Positions 37,299-46,142 of a stretch of DNA of 64,000 nucleotides are shown here, one piece after another. Below the pieces are notes generated by a model. It worked only from the letters and a program-made list of their open reading frames with translations. It ran no database searches and was not told where the DNA came from. The position numbers were made by a program, and so were the translations under genes. Location of the stretch: positions 1 to 64,000 of the forward strand of contig DATLRO010000101.1 of the NCBI GenBank assembly GCA_035534615.1, given 5' to 3'. Position 1 is the first letter of the stretch. Each line of letters begins with the position of its first letter. The DNA is from JAGWRA01 sp035534615 (GTDB lineage: Bacteria > Acidobacteriota > Vicinamibacteria > Vicinamibacterales > CAVVIG01).

Positions 37299-38408
37299 TC
37301 ATGCCTCCGGCAGGCCGTTGGGCGCCACCAGCGCCTTCGGCAGGCGCATCGCTTCGGCGTCGACCAGGGCGTCGTTCACGTCCCGCAGCGTGTAGCTCCG
37401 CGCACCGACGCGGCGCCACGGCACCCGCGCCGCGTGCCGCTCGAGCAGCCGGACCGCCTTCAGGAAGTGCCGCACCTCGCTGCCCCAGCAGCCCTTGATC
37501 ACCAGGTGCTTGCGGTTGATCTGCTCGTGCACGTTCACCGTGCTCGGGCCGGCGTTCGTGTAGTGGCCGGCAATCACGTACGTGCCGCCGTCGCGCACCA
37601 GGTCGAGCGCCTCTTCGAAGGCCCGCGCCGAGCCGGCCGCCTCGATCGCCACGTCGACCCCCACGCCGCCGGTCGCCGCCCGCACCGCCGCCAGCCGCTC
37701 GTCGAGATCCGTCTCCGTCAGCCCCAGCACCACGTCCGCACCCATGTCGCGCGCCAGCTGCAGCCGATCCGCCGGCGCGCCGATCGCGATGATCGTCCCG
37801 GCCCCCGCCAGCCGCGCCAGCGCAATCGCACTCAGGCCGACGGCGCCGGTCCCCTGCACGAGCACGCTGTCGCCCAGCTGCATGTCCGTCCGCTCGACGG
37901 CGTGCACGGCGGTCACCAGGCCGCAGCCGCCGCCGATGTAGTCGCCGGCCGGCACCGCGTCGGGCAGCCGGGTCAGCGACACGCCCGGCTCCAGGTAGAT
38001 CGCCTCGGCCCAGCCCCCGAACAGCCCCTCGCCGGCCGGATCCGTGATGCCGTACACCCGGCGGGACGTGCAGCGCGTCGGCGTGCGATCCACCGTGCAC
38101 GCCCGGCATCGGCCGCACGTCCGGTGCACGTCGAAGAAGACGACCCGGTCGCCCTCGCGCAGCGTCTCCCCTTCGAGCCCGCGGAGCCCCCCGCGGATCT
38201 TCGCGAGCCTCCCGACCGACACGTGGCCCGGAATAATCGGATACGGGACGCCCTGCAGCCGTCCGTGCCACAGGTGCACGTCCGTCCCGCACACCTCGGA
38301 GTAGATCGTCCGCAGCAGCGCGCTGCCGGGCGCGAGATCGGGTTCAGGATATTCCCGCAGTTCCACGGGTACCCGAGGCGCCGTCATGACCGCAGCCAGA
38401 ATCGACAT
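37299..38408 (-). CDS. Zinc-binding medium-chain alcohol dehydrogenase-like enzyme
   Basis: MDR-superfamily oxidoreductase of 369 residues. Catalytic zinc ligands C40 (SEVCGTD) and H62 (IPGHVSVG) are present. The glutamate that normally follows the histidine (GHE) is valine here. The structural zinc site has four cysteines in CGRCRACTVDRTPTRC. The cofactor fold has VLVQGTGAVGLSAIALARL with the GxGxxG pattern. The substrate is uncertain; sorbitol/threonine-type and formaldehyde-type enzymes share this layout. The start at 38408 gives a normal N terminus; an internal ATG at 38387 is possible. It is divergent from the FmdB-type gene and near the NDP-forming acyl-CoA synthetase. Confidence 0.88.
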   Translation of the reverse strand: MSILAAVMTAPRVPVELREYPEPDLAPGSALLRTIYSEVCGTDVHLWHGRLQGVPYPIIPGHVSVGRLAKIRGGLRGLEGETLREGDRVVFFDVHRTCGRCRACTVDRTPTRCTSRRVYGITDPAGEGLFGGWAEAIYLEPGVSLTRLPDAVPAGDYIGGGCGLVTAVHAVERTDMQLGDSVLVQGTGAVGLSAIALARLAGAGTIIAIGAPADRLQLARDMGADVVLGLTETDLDERLAAVRAATGGVGVDVAIEAAGSARAFEEALDLVRDGGTYVIAGHYTNAGPSTVNVHEQINRKHLVIKGCWGSEVRHFLKAVRLLERHAARVPWRRVGARSYTLRDVNDALVDAEAMRLPKALVAPNGLPEA

Positions 38409-38619
38409 ACCGCGTTCCGCCACCTTTCCCGCCGGACACCGGAGCGCGCCGGGCGGCGCTCCCCCCGGTCCATCGGACCCGCCCGCGATCTTATCGCGAA
38501 AGTCCCCTGCCCACGACGGCGCCGGCGGCGCCGCCGGGCCGTCCGCCGCCTCCGCGGTTGTGCGACAATGGATCACAGGCGGCCGGCGCCCGGTGAGGCG
38601 CGCCGCCAGGGAGTGAACG

Positions 38620-38844
38620 ATGCCGCTGTTCGAATACGAATGCCGGGAATGCGGGCACCGGTTCGAGGAGCTCGTCCGCAACGGCCAGGCGCCGGCCTGT
38701 CCCTCGTGCCACAGCGCGCGCCTGGAAAAGCTGCTGTCCGTCTTCGCCGTCGGCGCCGCCGGACCGTCCGGCGGGTCGGCCGCCGTCGCCCCGTGTGGCG
38801 CCTGCGGCGACCCGCGCGGTCCGGGCGCCTGCAGCCTGAACTGA
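38620..38844 (+). CDS. FmdB-family zinc-ribbon protein
   Basis: Small protein of 74 residues beginning MPLFEYECRECGHRFE, the hallmark of the FmdB/CxxC regulatory family. The ribbon cysteines are C8, C11, C27 and C30 (CPSC). A glycine/alanine-rich tail with two more cysteines (CGAC) completes it. AGGGAG lies 6 nt before the ATG. The function is unknown; the family was first linked to formamidase and amidase operons. It is followed by a strong hairpin and then the acyl-CoA synthetase gene. Confidence 0.93.
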   Translation: MPLFEYECRECGHRFEELVRNGQAPACPSCHSARLEKLLSVFAVGAAGPSGGSAAVAPCGACGDPRGPGACSLN

Positions 38845-38852
38845 ACCGGCCG

Positions 38853-38878
38853 CCGGGGACGGGCGTGCCCGTCCCCGG
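38853..38878 (+). terminator. 12-bp hairpin after the FmdB-type gene
   Basis: CCGGGGACGGGC (38853-38864) pairs perfectly with 38867-38878 around a GT centre. A pyrimidine-rich stretch (ATCCCTCTTCCTC) follows, so this is a reasonable intrinsic terminator. It lies 9 bp after the stop codon and 18 bp before the next ATG, so it could also attenuate the acyl-CoA synthetase gene. Confidence 0.6.
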
Positions 38879-38896
38879 ATCCCTCTTCCTCACTCG

Positions 38897-41044
38897 ATGT
38901 CCGAACCCCAGACGCCTGCGGCCGAGGCCCCGCCGGATGCCGCGGTCTCCACGCTGGACCGGCTGTTCCGCCCGCGATCCGTCGCCGTCATCGGCGCGTC
39001 CCGCGAGCGTCACACGATCGGCTGGGACATCCTGCACAACCTGCTGACCTACGAGTTTCAGGGCGAGGTCTTTCCGGTCAATCCACGCGCGACGGTCGTC
39101 CACAGCCTCAAGTGTTACGCGGACGTCGAGGCCATTCCGGACGCCGTGGACCTGGCGGTGGTGTCAGTCCCCAAGCCGCTCGTGCGGGGGGTCGTCGAGG
39201 CGTGCGGGCGCAAGGGGATCGGCGGCCTGGTGATCGTCACGGCCGGCTTCAAGGAGGTCGGCGAGGCGGGCGCGGCCGACGAACGGGCCATCCGCGACAT
39301 CGCGCGGGCGCACGGCATGCGGATGATCGGCCCCAACTGCATGGGGATCATCAACACGGATCCGGCCGTGCGGCTGCAGGCCTCGTTCGCGGCCACCGAG
39401 CCGCTCGAGGGCAACATCGCGTTCTCGTCGCAGTCCGGCGCGCTCGGCGAGGCCGTGCTTGCGGCGATGCGCGACATGGGCCTGGGGCTGTCGATGTTCG
39501 TGTCGCTCGGCAACAAGGCCGACGTGTCGGGCAACGACCTGCTGGAGTACTGGGAGCGCGATCCGCGGACGCGCGCGATCCTGATGTACCTGGAGAGCTT
39601 CGGCAACCCCCGCCGCTTCGTGACGCTCGCCCGGCGCGTGACGCAGACCAAGCCGGTGCTCGTCGTCAAATCGGGCCGCACGGCGGCCGGCGCCCGCGCG
39701 GCCGCGTCACACACCGGGTCGCTGGCCGGCGCCGACACGGCGGTCGACTCGCTGCTCGCGCAGTGCGGCGTCATCCGCGCCGCCTCCATCCACGAGCTGT
39801 TCGTCTGCGCCGCCGCCTTCTCGACCCAGCCCGTGCCGCGCGGCAAGCGCATCGCCATCGTCACGAACTCGGGCGGCCCCGCCATCCTCGCGACCGACGC
39901 CTGCGTGCAGCTCGGCCTGGAGATTCCAGCCCTCGATCCGGCCACGCAGCAGGCGATGCGCCGCGTGCTGGCCCCGGAGGCGAGCGTCGTCAATCCGGTC
40001 GACATGATCGCCACGGCGACCGGCGAGAAGTACGAGATCTGCCTGCGCGCCGTCGCCGCCGACCCGCACGTCGATGCGATCATCGCGATCTTCACGTCGC
40101 TCGAGATGATCGACGGGCTGAAGGTCGCTGAAGGCATCGCGCAGGGCCTGGCCGGGCAGGACAAACCCGCGGCCGTCTGCTTCATGGGCAAGCTGGCGTC
40201 GCGCGAAGGGATCGAGCGGCTGAAGACCGCCGGGCTGCCGGTCTACACGTTCCCGGAAGATGCCGCGATGGCGCTCCACGCGCTCGTGCGGTACCGGCTG
40301 TGGCGCGAGCGTCCGGCCGGCACCGTGCCGGTCTTCACGGACGTCGATCGCGACGCCGTGCGGCGGACGTTCGCGGAGGCCCGGCAGCAGGGACGGCTGC
40401 AGCTGACCCTGGCCGAAGCCAGCCGGGTCATCGAGGCGGCCGGCATCGCGATGGCGCCGTGGCGCGAGGCCGCCACCCCGGACGCGGCCGCGGCGGCGGC
40501 CGGCGAGCTGGGGTATCCGGTCGCGCTCAAGATCAGCTCGGCCGTGCTCGTCCACAAGTCGGATGTCGGCGGCGTGCGGCTGAACCTCGGCGATCGCGAG
40601 GCGGTGGCACGGGCGGCCGGCGAGCTGCTGGCCCGCGCCCGCGGGCAGGACGCCGCCGCGACGCTCGTGGTGCAGCGGATGACGGCCGGCGTGACCGAGG
40701 TGATTTTCGGCTCGGCCGCCGACCCGCAGTTCGGTCCCCTCATGATGTTCGGGCTGGGCGGCGTCTTCGTCGAGGTGCTGAAGGACGTGGTGTTCCGCGT
40801 CCATCCGATCTCGGACGTGGATGCCGACGACATGATCGCGGCGATCAAGGGCTATCCGCTGCTGACCGGCGCCCGCGGCCTGCAGCCGGTGAACCTGGCC
40901 GCGATCAAGGAGACGCTGCTGCGGCTCAACCAGCTCCTGGCCGACTTCCCGGAGATCCAGGAACTGGACATCAATCCGTTCTTCGCCGCGGCGGCCGGCG
41001 CGCCGTCGCTCGCCGCCGACGCCCGCCTGCAGCTGGCCCGCTGA
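38897..41044 (+). CDS. Acyl-CoA/acetyl-CoA synthetase, NDP-forming
   Basis: Fused ADP-forming acyl-CoA synthetase of 715 residues, interconverting acyl-CoA + ADP + Pi with acid + CoA + ATP. The order is CoA-binding domain (RPRSVAVIGASRERHTIGWD), two succinyl-CoA-ligase-like domains with the phosphohistidine region AASHTGSLAGADTAVDS, and a C-terminal ATP-grasp domain (LGYPVALKISSAVLVHKSDV, FGPLMMFGLGGVFVE, LDINPFFA). Such enzymes conserve ATP during acetate or acyl-acid formation, typically under low oxygen. It is convergent with the copper ATPase gene, 4 bp away. The acyl specificity cannot be told. Confidence 0.94.
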   Translation: MSEPQTPAAEAPPDAAVSTLDRLFRPRSVAVIGASRERHTIGWDILHNLLTYEFQGEVFPVNPRATVVHSLKCYADVEAIPDAVDLAVVSVPKPLVRGVVEACGRKGIGGLVIVTAGFKEVGEAGAADERAIRDIARAHGMRMIGPNCMGIINTDPAVRLQASFAATEPLEGNIAFSSQSGALGEAVLAAMRDMGLGLSMFVSLGNKADVSGNDLLEYWERDPRTRAILMYLESFGNPRRFVTLARRVTQTKPVLVVKSGRTAAGARAAASHTGSLAGADTAVDSLLAQCGVIRAASIHELFVCAAAFSTQPVPRGKRIAIVTNSGGPAILATDACVQLGLEIPALDPATQQAMRRVLAPEASVVNPVDMIATATGEKYEICLRAVAADPHVDAIIAIFTSLEMIDGLKVAEGIAQGLAGQDKPAAVCFMGKLASREGIERLKTAGLPVYTFPEDAAMALHALVRYRLWRERPAGTVPVFTDVDRDAVRRTFAEARQQGRLQLTLAEASRVIEAAGIAMAPWREAATPDAAAAAAGELGYPVALKISSAVLVHKSDVGGVRLNLGDREAVARAAGELLARARGQDAAATLVVQRMTAGVTEVIFGSAADPQFGPLMMFGLGGVFVEVLKDVVFRVHPISDVDADDMIAAIKGYPLLTGARGLQPVNLAAIKETLLRLNQLLADFPEIQELDINPFFAAAAGAPSLAADARLQLAR

Positions 41045-41048
41045 AGCC

Positions 41049-43385
41049 CTACTCCAGCCGCAGCCGCCGCAGCCGCAGCGCGTTGCTGATCACCGACAGC
41101 GAGCTCGCCGTCATCGCGACGCTCGCCCAGACGGGACTGATCAGCAGGCCGACGAACGGGTACAGGATGCCGGCGGCTACCGGCACGCCGACCATGTTGT
41201 AGGCGAACGCCAGGAACAGGTTCTGCCGGATGTTCCGCAGCGTCCCGCGGCTCAGGCGCCGCGCCCGGACGATGCCGCGCAGGTCGCCCTTCACGAGCGT
41301 GATGCCGGCGCTCTCCATCGCGATGTCCGTGCCGGTCCCCATCGCGATGCCGACGCTCGCCGCCGCCAGGGCGGGCGCATCGTTGATCCCGTCGCCCGCC
41401 ATCGCCACAACCCGCCCCTGCCGCTGCAGCTCGAGGACGACGTCACGCTTGCCGCCCGGCAGGACGCCCGCCCGCACCTCGTCCAGGCCGAGCTGGCGCG
41501 CCACGGCGTCCGCCGTCGCCTGACTGTCGCCCGTCACCATGACGATCCGGAGCCCCTCCTGATGCAGCCGCGCGATCGCGTCGGCCGCCGAGGCCTTGAT
41601 CGGATCGACGACCGACAGCAGGCCGGCCAGCCGGCCGTCGACCGCCACGAACATGACCGTGCGGGCGTCGCGCCGCCATTCCTCGGCGCGCGCCGCCAGC
41701 GGGCCGGCGTCGAGGCCGGCCTCGCGCAGCAGGTCGGCCGTGCCGAGCACCACCGGATGCCGATCGACGAGGCCGCGCACCCCCTGGCCGGTCAGCGACT
41801 CGAACGCGCTCACCGCCGGCAGGCGCAGGCGACGCGCCTCGGCGCCGCCGACGATCGCTGCCGCCAGCGGATGCTCGCTCGCCCGCTCGAGCGCGGCCGC
41901 CAGCCGGAGCACCTCGTCTTCCTGGAAGCCGTCCACCGTCTCGACCTGCGCCAGCTGCGGCTTTCCCTCGGTGAGCGTCCCCGTCTTGTCGACGATCAGC
42001 GTGTCGACCGACGCCAGGCGCTCGAGCGCCTCGGCGTTGCGGATGAGCACGCCGGCCCTCGCCCCCTGGCCGGTGCCGACCATGATCGCCATCGGCGTGG
42101 CGAGCCCGAGCGCGCACGGGCACGCGATGATGAGCACGGCCACCGCGTTGACCAGCGCGGCCGCGAGCCGCGGCGGCGGTCCCCACAGGCCCCACGCGAC
42201 GAACGTCAGGACCGCGACCGTCACGACCGCCGGCACGAAGTACCCCGCCAGCCGGTCGGCCAGCCGCTGGATCGGGGCGCGGGTCCGCTGGGCCTCGCTG
42301 ACCATCTGCACGATCTGCGCGAGCAGCGTCTCCCGGCCCACGTGCTCGGCCCTCATCGTCAGGCTGCCGGTGCCGTTGATCGTGGCGCCGATCACGCGCG
42401 CGCCCGGTCCCTTCTCCACCGGCATCGGCTCGCCGGTCACCATCGATTCGTCGACCGCGCTGCCGCCGTCGATCACCGTGCCGTCGACCGGCACCTTCTC
42501 GCCCGGCCGTACGCGCAGCGTGTCGCCGACCTGCACCGCCTGGAGCGGAATGTCCTCCTCGCGGCCGTCCCGGATGAGGCGGGCCGTCTTCGGCGCGAGG
42601 CCGAGCAGCTGCCGGATGGCCGCGGTCGTCCGGGCCCTGGCGCGGAGCTCGAGCACCTGGCCGAGCAGCACGAGCACGGTGATGACGACCGCCGAGTCGA
42701 AGTAGGTCGGCACGGCGCCATCGCGGCGGAACCCGGCCGGCAAGATGCCGGGCGCGATCGTGGCGGCGCCGCTGTAGACGTACGACGCCCCGACGCCGAG
42801 CCCGATCAGCGTGAACATGTTCGGGCTGACGTGCCGGATCGAGGCCCATGCCCGCTCGAAGAACGGCCAGCCGGCCCAGAGCACCACCGGCGTCGCGAAC
42901 ACCAGGCCGATCCAGTTCGCCGCCGACGGGCCCACCAGCTCGTGCACGCGCCCGCCGGTCAGCATCGAGCCCATCTCGAGCAGAACGACCGGCAGCGCGA
43001 ACAGGACGCCCACCTTGAAGCGGCGCAGCATGTCGAGCAGCTCCGGGTTCGGCCGCTCTTCCGCCTCGACCATCTGCGGCTCCAGCGCCATGCCGCATTT
43101 CGGGCAGGCCCCGGGGCCCCGCTGGACCACCTCGGGGTGCATCGGACACGTATAAAGGGCGTCGGCCTCGCCGGGCGCCGCGCCCGCGCCCGCCGGCGGC
43201 GAGGGCGAGACGTACCGTGCCGGGTCCGCGACGAATTTCTCCCGGCACCCCGTCCCGCAGAACCAGTACGTCCGCCCCTCGAACCCCGCGCTCCCCGCCT
43301 TCGTCGGCGGCGTCACCGTCATCCCGCACACCGGGTCGATCGTGGCGACGCCCGCGCTCGCCTGTCCTGCTGCCTCTTGCGTCAT
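41049..43385 (-). CDS. copA: Copper-translocating P1B-type ATPase with YHS and metal-binding N-terminal domains
   Basis: Inner-membrane metal exporter of 778 residues. In place of the usual HMA domain the N terminus has a YHS domain (IDPVCGMTVTPP, residues 16-60, with C43/C47) and a short heavy-metal-binding domain (YTCPMHPEVVQRGPGACPKC). Eight helices follow. The ion-pathway motif is CPC (C422, C424 in IIACPCALGLATP), typical of Cu+/Ag+ transport. The phosphorylation site is D466 in DKTGTLT. Actuator TGEP, a nucleotide-domain histidine (ASEHPLA) and GDGINDAPAL are intact. It starts 19 bp after csoR on the same strand, clearly one operon under a CsoR operator. Confidence 0.94.
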   Translation of the reverse strand: MTQEAAGQASAGVATIDPVCGMTVTPPTKAGSAGFEGRTYWFCGTGCREKFVADPARYVSPSPPAGAGAAPGEADALYTCPMHPEVVQRGPGACPKCGMALEPQMVEAEERPNPELLDMLRRFKVGVLFALPVVLLEMGSMLTGGRVHELVGPSAANWIGLVFATPVVLWAGWPFFERAWASIRHVSPNMFTLIGLGVGASYVYSGAATIAPGILPAGFRRDGAVPTYFDSAVVITVLVLLGQVLELRARARTTAAIRQLLGLAPKTARLIRDGREEDIPLQAVQVGDTLRVRPGEKVPVDGTVIDGGSAVDESMVTGEPMPVEKGPGARVIGATINGTGSLTMRAEHVGRETLLAQIVQMVSEAQRTRAPIQRLADRLAGYFVPAVVTVAVLTFVAWGLWGPPPRLAAALVNAVAVLIIACPCALGLATPMAIMVGTGQGARAGVLIRNAEALERLASVDTLIVDKTGTLTEGKPQLAQVETVDGFQEDEVLRLAAALERASEHPLAAAIVGGAEARRLRLPAVSAFESLTGQGVRGLVDRHPVVLGTADLLREAGLDAGPLAARAEEWRRDARTVMFVAVDGRLAGLLSVVDPIKASAADAIARLHQEGLRIVMVTGDSQATADAVARQLGLDEVRAGVLPGGKRDVVLELQRQGRVVAMAGDGINDAPALAAASVGIAMGTGTDIAMESAGITLVKGDLRGIVRARRLSRGTLRNIRQNLFLAFAYNMVGVPVAAGILYPFVGLLISPVWASVAMTASSLSVISNALRLRRLRLE

Positions 43386-43404
43386 GGCCGCGTCTCCCTC
43401 GTGC

Positions 43405-43761
43405 TCATCGCAGGTGCCGGTAGATCACGTCGAGCAGTTCGTCGTACATCGCCTCGACGGCCGCCGGCGTCCCCTCGCGCAGCGTCCGGCGGGCGCAGTG
43501 CTGCAGGTGATTCCGCATCAGCGCCCGCGCCACGCTCCGCAGCGCTTCCTGGACCGCGGCGATCTGCGTGATGACGTCGGGACAGTAGCGATCGTCCTCC
43601 ACCATCTTCTGCAGCCCGCGTATCTGTCCTTCGATGCGCCGGAGCCGCGTCAGATTCGAGGCCTTGATCGCCGGATCGACGCCGAGCGCCTTCCGGGCCG
43701 CGCCGCCGCGGTCACAGCCTGGCGTCCGGGCTCCGGGCTTCCTGCCGGCTCGGGATGTCAT
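43405..43761 (-). CDS. csoR: Copper-sensing repressor, CsoR/DUF156 family
   Basis: All-helical DNA-binding repressor released by Cu(I), 118 residues. The ligand triad is C60 (RYCPDVITQ), H85 and C89 (NHLQHC). The spacing of +25 and +4 is the same as C36, H61, C65 of the Mycobacterium tuberculosis CsoR. Helix 1 begins LTRLRRIEGQIRGLQKMVED, standard for the family. The N-terminal ~30 residues are basic and variable. It is the first gene of the csoR-copA operon. A palindromic operator overlapping a consensus -10 lies about 60-80 bp upstream, so it is very likely autoregulated. Confidence 0.94.
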   Translation of the reverse strand: MTSRAGRKPGARTPGCDRGGAARKALGVDPAIKASNLTRLRRIEGQIRGLQKMVEDDRYCPDVITQIAAVQEALRSVARALMRNHLQHCARRTLREGTPAAVEAMYDELLDVIYRHLR

Positions 43762-43820
43762 CGCACGCGTCCTGGCGGGCGTCGCGCCTGCACCGTGCAG
43801 GCGGTCCCCCGCACCCGTCC

Positions 43821-43841
43821 ATTATACCCCCTGAGGGTATA
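43821..43841 (-). promoter_or_regulatory. CsoR operator overlapping the -10 of the csoR-copA promoter
   Basis: The palindrome TATACCC-CCTGA-GGGTATA (43823-43841) has perfect 7-bp arms, the AT-ends/GC-core form known for CsoR boxes. On the minus strand a perfect -10 TATAAT (43826-43821) overlaps its edge. Bound repressor would block polymerase. The predicted start is near 43814, giving a leader of about 53 nt. Confidence 0.85.
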
Positions 43842-43981
43842 TGGCGACTCCCGTGGCCTGGCGCGGCCCGAGGGGCGAGCCCGGCCCTCCCGGACTCGGA
43901 CGCAGAGGACACAGCGGGCGGGAGGAGCGGCCGCCGCGGGAACCCGGCCGGGCACGGGTCCGCGTGGCGTACGGAGGGCCG

Positions 43982-45055
43982 TCACTGCGGAAACGCGGTG
44001 ATCACCCGGGTGCCCGTGCGCGTGCCGCCCGTCAGGGCCTCCATCATCGCGACCAGGTCGTGCACCTCCTGGTCCGTCAGGTGCAGCGGCCGGATCCGCG
44101 GGTCCTGGTACGGGTTGGGATCGCCGCCCTGGTTGTAGTGGTCGACGACCTCTTCGAGGCTCTTGAGCGAGCCGTCGTGCATGTAGGGCGGATGGAGCGC
44201 CACGTCACGCAGTCCCGGCGTCTTGAACGCGCCGCGGTCGGCCTCCTGGTGCGTGACCGCGTAGCGCCCCTCGTCCGCGAACGTCTTCGCGGCCGGGTTC
44301 CAGCCGACGCCGATGTTGTGGAACCGGCTGTCGGTGAAGTTCTGGCCCAGATGACACTGGTTGCAGGCCGCCTTCCCGAAGAACAGGGCATAGCCGCGCT
44401 TGACGGACGCCGACACGGCCGACTCGTCGTGCTGGAGCCGCCACCGGTCGTACGGTGAATTGCCGCTCATCACGGTCCGCTCGTAATCGGCGATCGCCCT
44501 GGCGACCCGCTCGGCGGTGACGCCGGGGGTGCCGAACGCCTCCTGGAAGTACGGGGCATAGCCGCGAATCGACGCGACGGTCTGCACCATGTGCGCGTGG
44601 GTGTTCCCCATTTCGACCGGGTTGGCAATCGGCCCGAGCGCCTGCTCTTCGAGCGATGCGGCGCGACCGTCCCAGAAGAAGAACGGAGCGAGCGTCCACG
44701 CTTCGTTTTCGAACGACGGCGACTTGCGCGTCCCCTTCCGGCCGTCGATTCCGGTCGCCACCGCCGTCCTCATCGAGAAGCCGTCGGCGGGGATGTGGCA
44801 CGTCGCGCACGAGATGCGGTGATTGGCCGACAGCCGGGCATCGAAGTAGAGCCACCGCCCCAGCCGGACGCGCGCCGGCGTCGGCGGATCCTTCAACTCG
44901 CTGAAGGTCGACGTGATGCCGAGCGGCGGCGCCGGCAGCGGCTCGATCGGATTCTGCACCTCCCACGCGGAGGGCGAGGATGCGGGCGAGCACGCGGCCG
45001 CCAGCGCGCCCGCCGCGAGCGCCAGCAGCCCATACACGAGAGTGTTTCTCCTCAT
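43982..45055 (-). CDS. Di-haem cytochrome c peroxidase/MauG-family lipoprotein
   Basis: Periplasmic di-haem enzyme of 357 residues. The signal ends in LAAAC (C22), a lipobox-like site. Haem 1 is CATCH (C83, C86, H87); haem 2 is CNQCH near residue 230. The calcium/electron-transfer region and the C-terminal TPGLRDVALHPPYMHDGSLK motif are typical of bacterial CcpA/MauG relatives and supply a probable distal methionine. It reduces peroxide with electrons from cytochrome c, or oxidises other substrates in MauG-like members. Arg/His residues near ANHRISCATCH are conserved. It is transcribed toward the csoR-copA promoter, after the OB-like gene. Confidence 0.9.
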   Translation of the reverse strand: MRRNTLVYGLLALAAGALAAACSPASSPSAWEVQNPIEPLPAPPLGITSTFSELKDPPTPARVRLGRWLYFDARLSANHRISCATCHIPADGFSMRTAVATGIDGRKGTRKSPSFENEAWTLAPFFFWDGRAASLEEQALGPIANPVEMGNTHAHMVQTVASIRGYAPYFQEAFGTPGVTAERVARAIADYERTVMSGNSPYDRWRLQHDESAVSASVKRGYALFFGKAACNQCHLGQNFTDSRFHNIGVGWNPAAKTFADEGRYAVTHQEADRGAFKTPGLRDVALHPPYMHDGSLKSLEEVVDHYNQGGDPNPYQDPRIRPLHLTDQEVHDLVAMMEALTGGTRTGTRVITAFPQ

Positions 45056-45137
45056 GACCGCCTCCGGGCTGAAATGAATCGTCTGCCGGCGGCACGTCCC
45101 CGGCCGGCCGAGGCGGCCGGCTGGAAGCGCGGAGGTC

Positions 45138-45172
45138 CGGCGGCCGGGCTGCCCCAGAGGGCCCGGCCGCCG
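45138..45172 (-). terminator. Perfect 12-bp hairpin after the secreted OB-like gene
   Basis: CGGCGGCCGGGC (45138-45149) pairs fully with 45161-45172 across an 11-nt loop. It lies 12 bp past the stop codon of the minus-strand gene at 45185-45631. It lacks a U-tract. Confidence 0.55.
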
Positions 45173-45184
45173 CTTGCCGTCCTC

Positions 45185-45631
45185 CTACATGCCCCGGCGC
45201 GCCCAGACCGGGATCCCTTCTGCGTTGCGCAGCGTGATCACCTGGTCGCCCATCTTGATTTCGCGGGCCAGCAGCGCCTTGTTCCCGCCGAACGTCGTGC
45301 GCGCCCCCGTCACCTCGATCTCGTCGCCCTTCTTGAACGAGATCTTGTGCGACTCGAGGTACCGCGTCGGCCCGACGAGGACTTCGAGCGTTTCCGTCTC
45401 CGTCTTCAGCATCAGATGCGTACCGCTCGCGCCGCCCATCATGCGGCCGGTCTGCTGCACGACATCCTCGACCGTCCCCTTCACGGTGACCTCCTGGCTC
45501 TTGTCGTACCGCGGCATGCCCATGCCCATGCCGCGCCCCATCGGCGGCTGCACCTGCGCCACCACCGGCATCGCCAGCATCACCATGCCGAACACCGCCG
45601 CCATCGAACCTGATACGTGTAGCTTGCTCAT
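45185..45631 (-). CDS. Small secreted protein, probable OB-fold
   Basis: Exported protein of 148 residues. Signal peptide SMAAVFGMVMLAMPVVAQV is followed by a glycine/methionine-rich linker (MGRGMGMGMPRYDK). The core KSQEVTVKGTVEDVVQQTG ... VGPTRYLESHKISFKKGDEI ... ALLAREIKMGDQVITLRN is an all-beta pattern like periplasmic OB-fold proteins. The ATG at 45631 has AGGAGG 5 nt upstream; an in-frame extension to 45733 is unsupported. The Met-rich linker could bind copper, in keeping with the copper genes nearby, but this is speculation. The function is unknown. Confidence 0.75.
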   Translation of the reverse strand: MSKLHVSGSMAAVFGMVMLAMPVVAQVQPPMGRGMGMGMPRYDKSQEVTVKGTVEDVVQQTGRMMGGASGTHLMLKTETETLEVLVGPTRYLESHKISFKKGDEIEVTGARTTFGGNKALLAREIKMGDQVITLRNAEGIPVWARRGM

Positions 45632-45663
45632 GCAATCCTCCTGAGATACGACTCGCGTTGCCG

Positions 45664-46142
45664 TTACGGCCGGTAGCCGATGCCGATCGCGAAGACGCCG
45701 ACCGCCTGGTTCGCGCCGTCCGCAAAGACCCACAGCACACGGACGTCGGGCCGCACGAAGAGATGGTCCGTCAGATGAATCCGGAAGCCGGCGCCGGCGT
45801 GCACGGCCGGATCGTTGAATCCGACGGTCGGCCAGGCGCGCCCGGCCGGCGCCAGCACCGTGCCGAGGCGCCGCGCATAGAAGTTCGGCACGAGGTTGTC
45901 GACGCAGGTCCCCGGGCCAACGCCGGGACCGCCGCCGCAGACCGGGGTTCCGGCCGGTCCGTCAGCCCCACCGTCACGGCCCCGCCGACCGCCGCGCCGG
46001 CCTGCCCCGATCCGGCCGCGCCCCCTACGCGAAATTCTGCGGAGACCGGGTGCGAGTTCCCGGTGGTCTGTGCCGGTGCCGCCCCGGCGTCGAGCAGCGG
46101 CATCAGCCCCACGCCAACGCCGTATCTGCCCGCAGTTCGCAT
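45664..46142 (-). pseudogene. Outer-membrane beta-barrel protein gene, apparently frameshifted
   Basis: Two reading frames together look like one small barrel protein of about 160 residues. The first frame (start 46142) gives a signal-like start MRTAGRYGVGVGLMPLL ending AAPAQT, then SAEFRVGGAAGSGQAGAAV and GAVTVGLTDR. Near 45940-45970 the sense passes to another frame, giving TCVDNLVPNFYARRL, FNDPAVHAGAGFRIHLTDHL and the C-terminal strand AVGVFAIGIGYRP. A one-base indel would explain it. The middle of the barrel also seems short. It could be a real pseudogene or a sequencing/assembly error. Confidence 0.55.

Noticed and set aside
37228..38292. Upstream in-frame extension of bipA
   Set aside because: It runs through the dehydrogenase gene on the same strand in another frame. 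BipA has its normal length from 37227.
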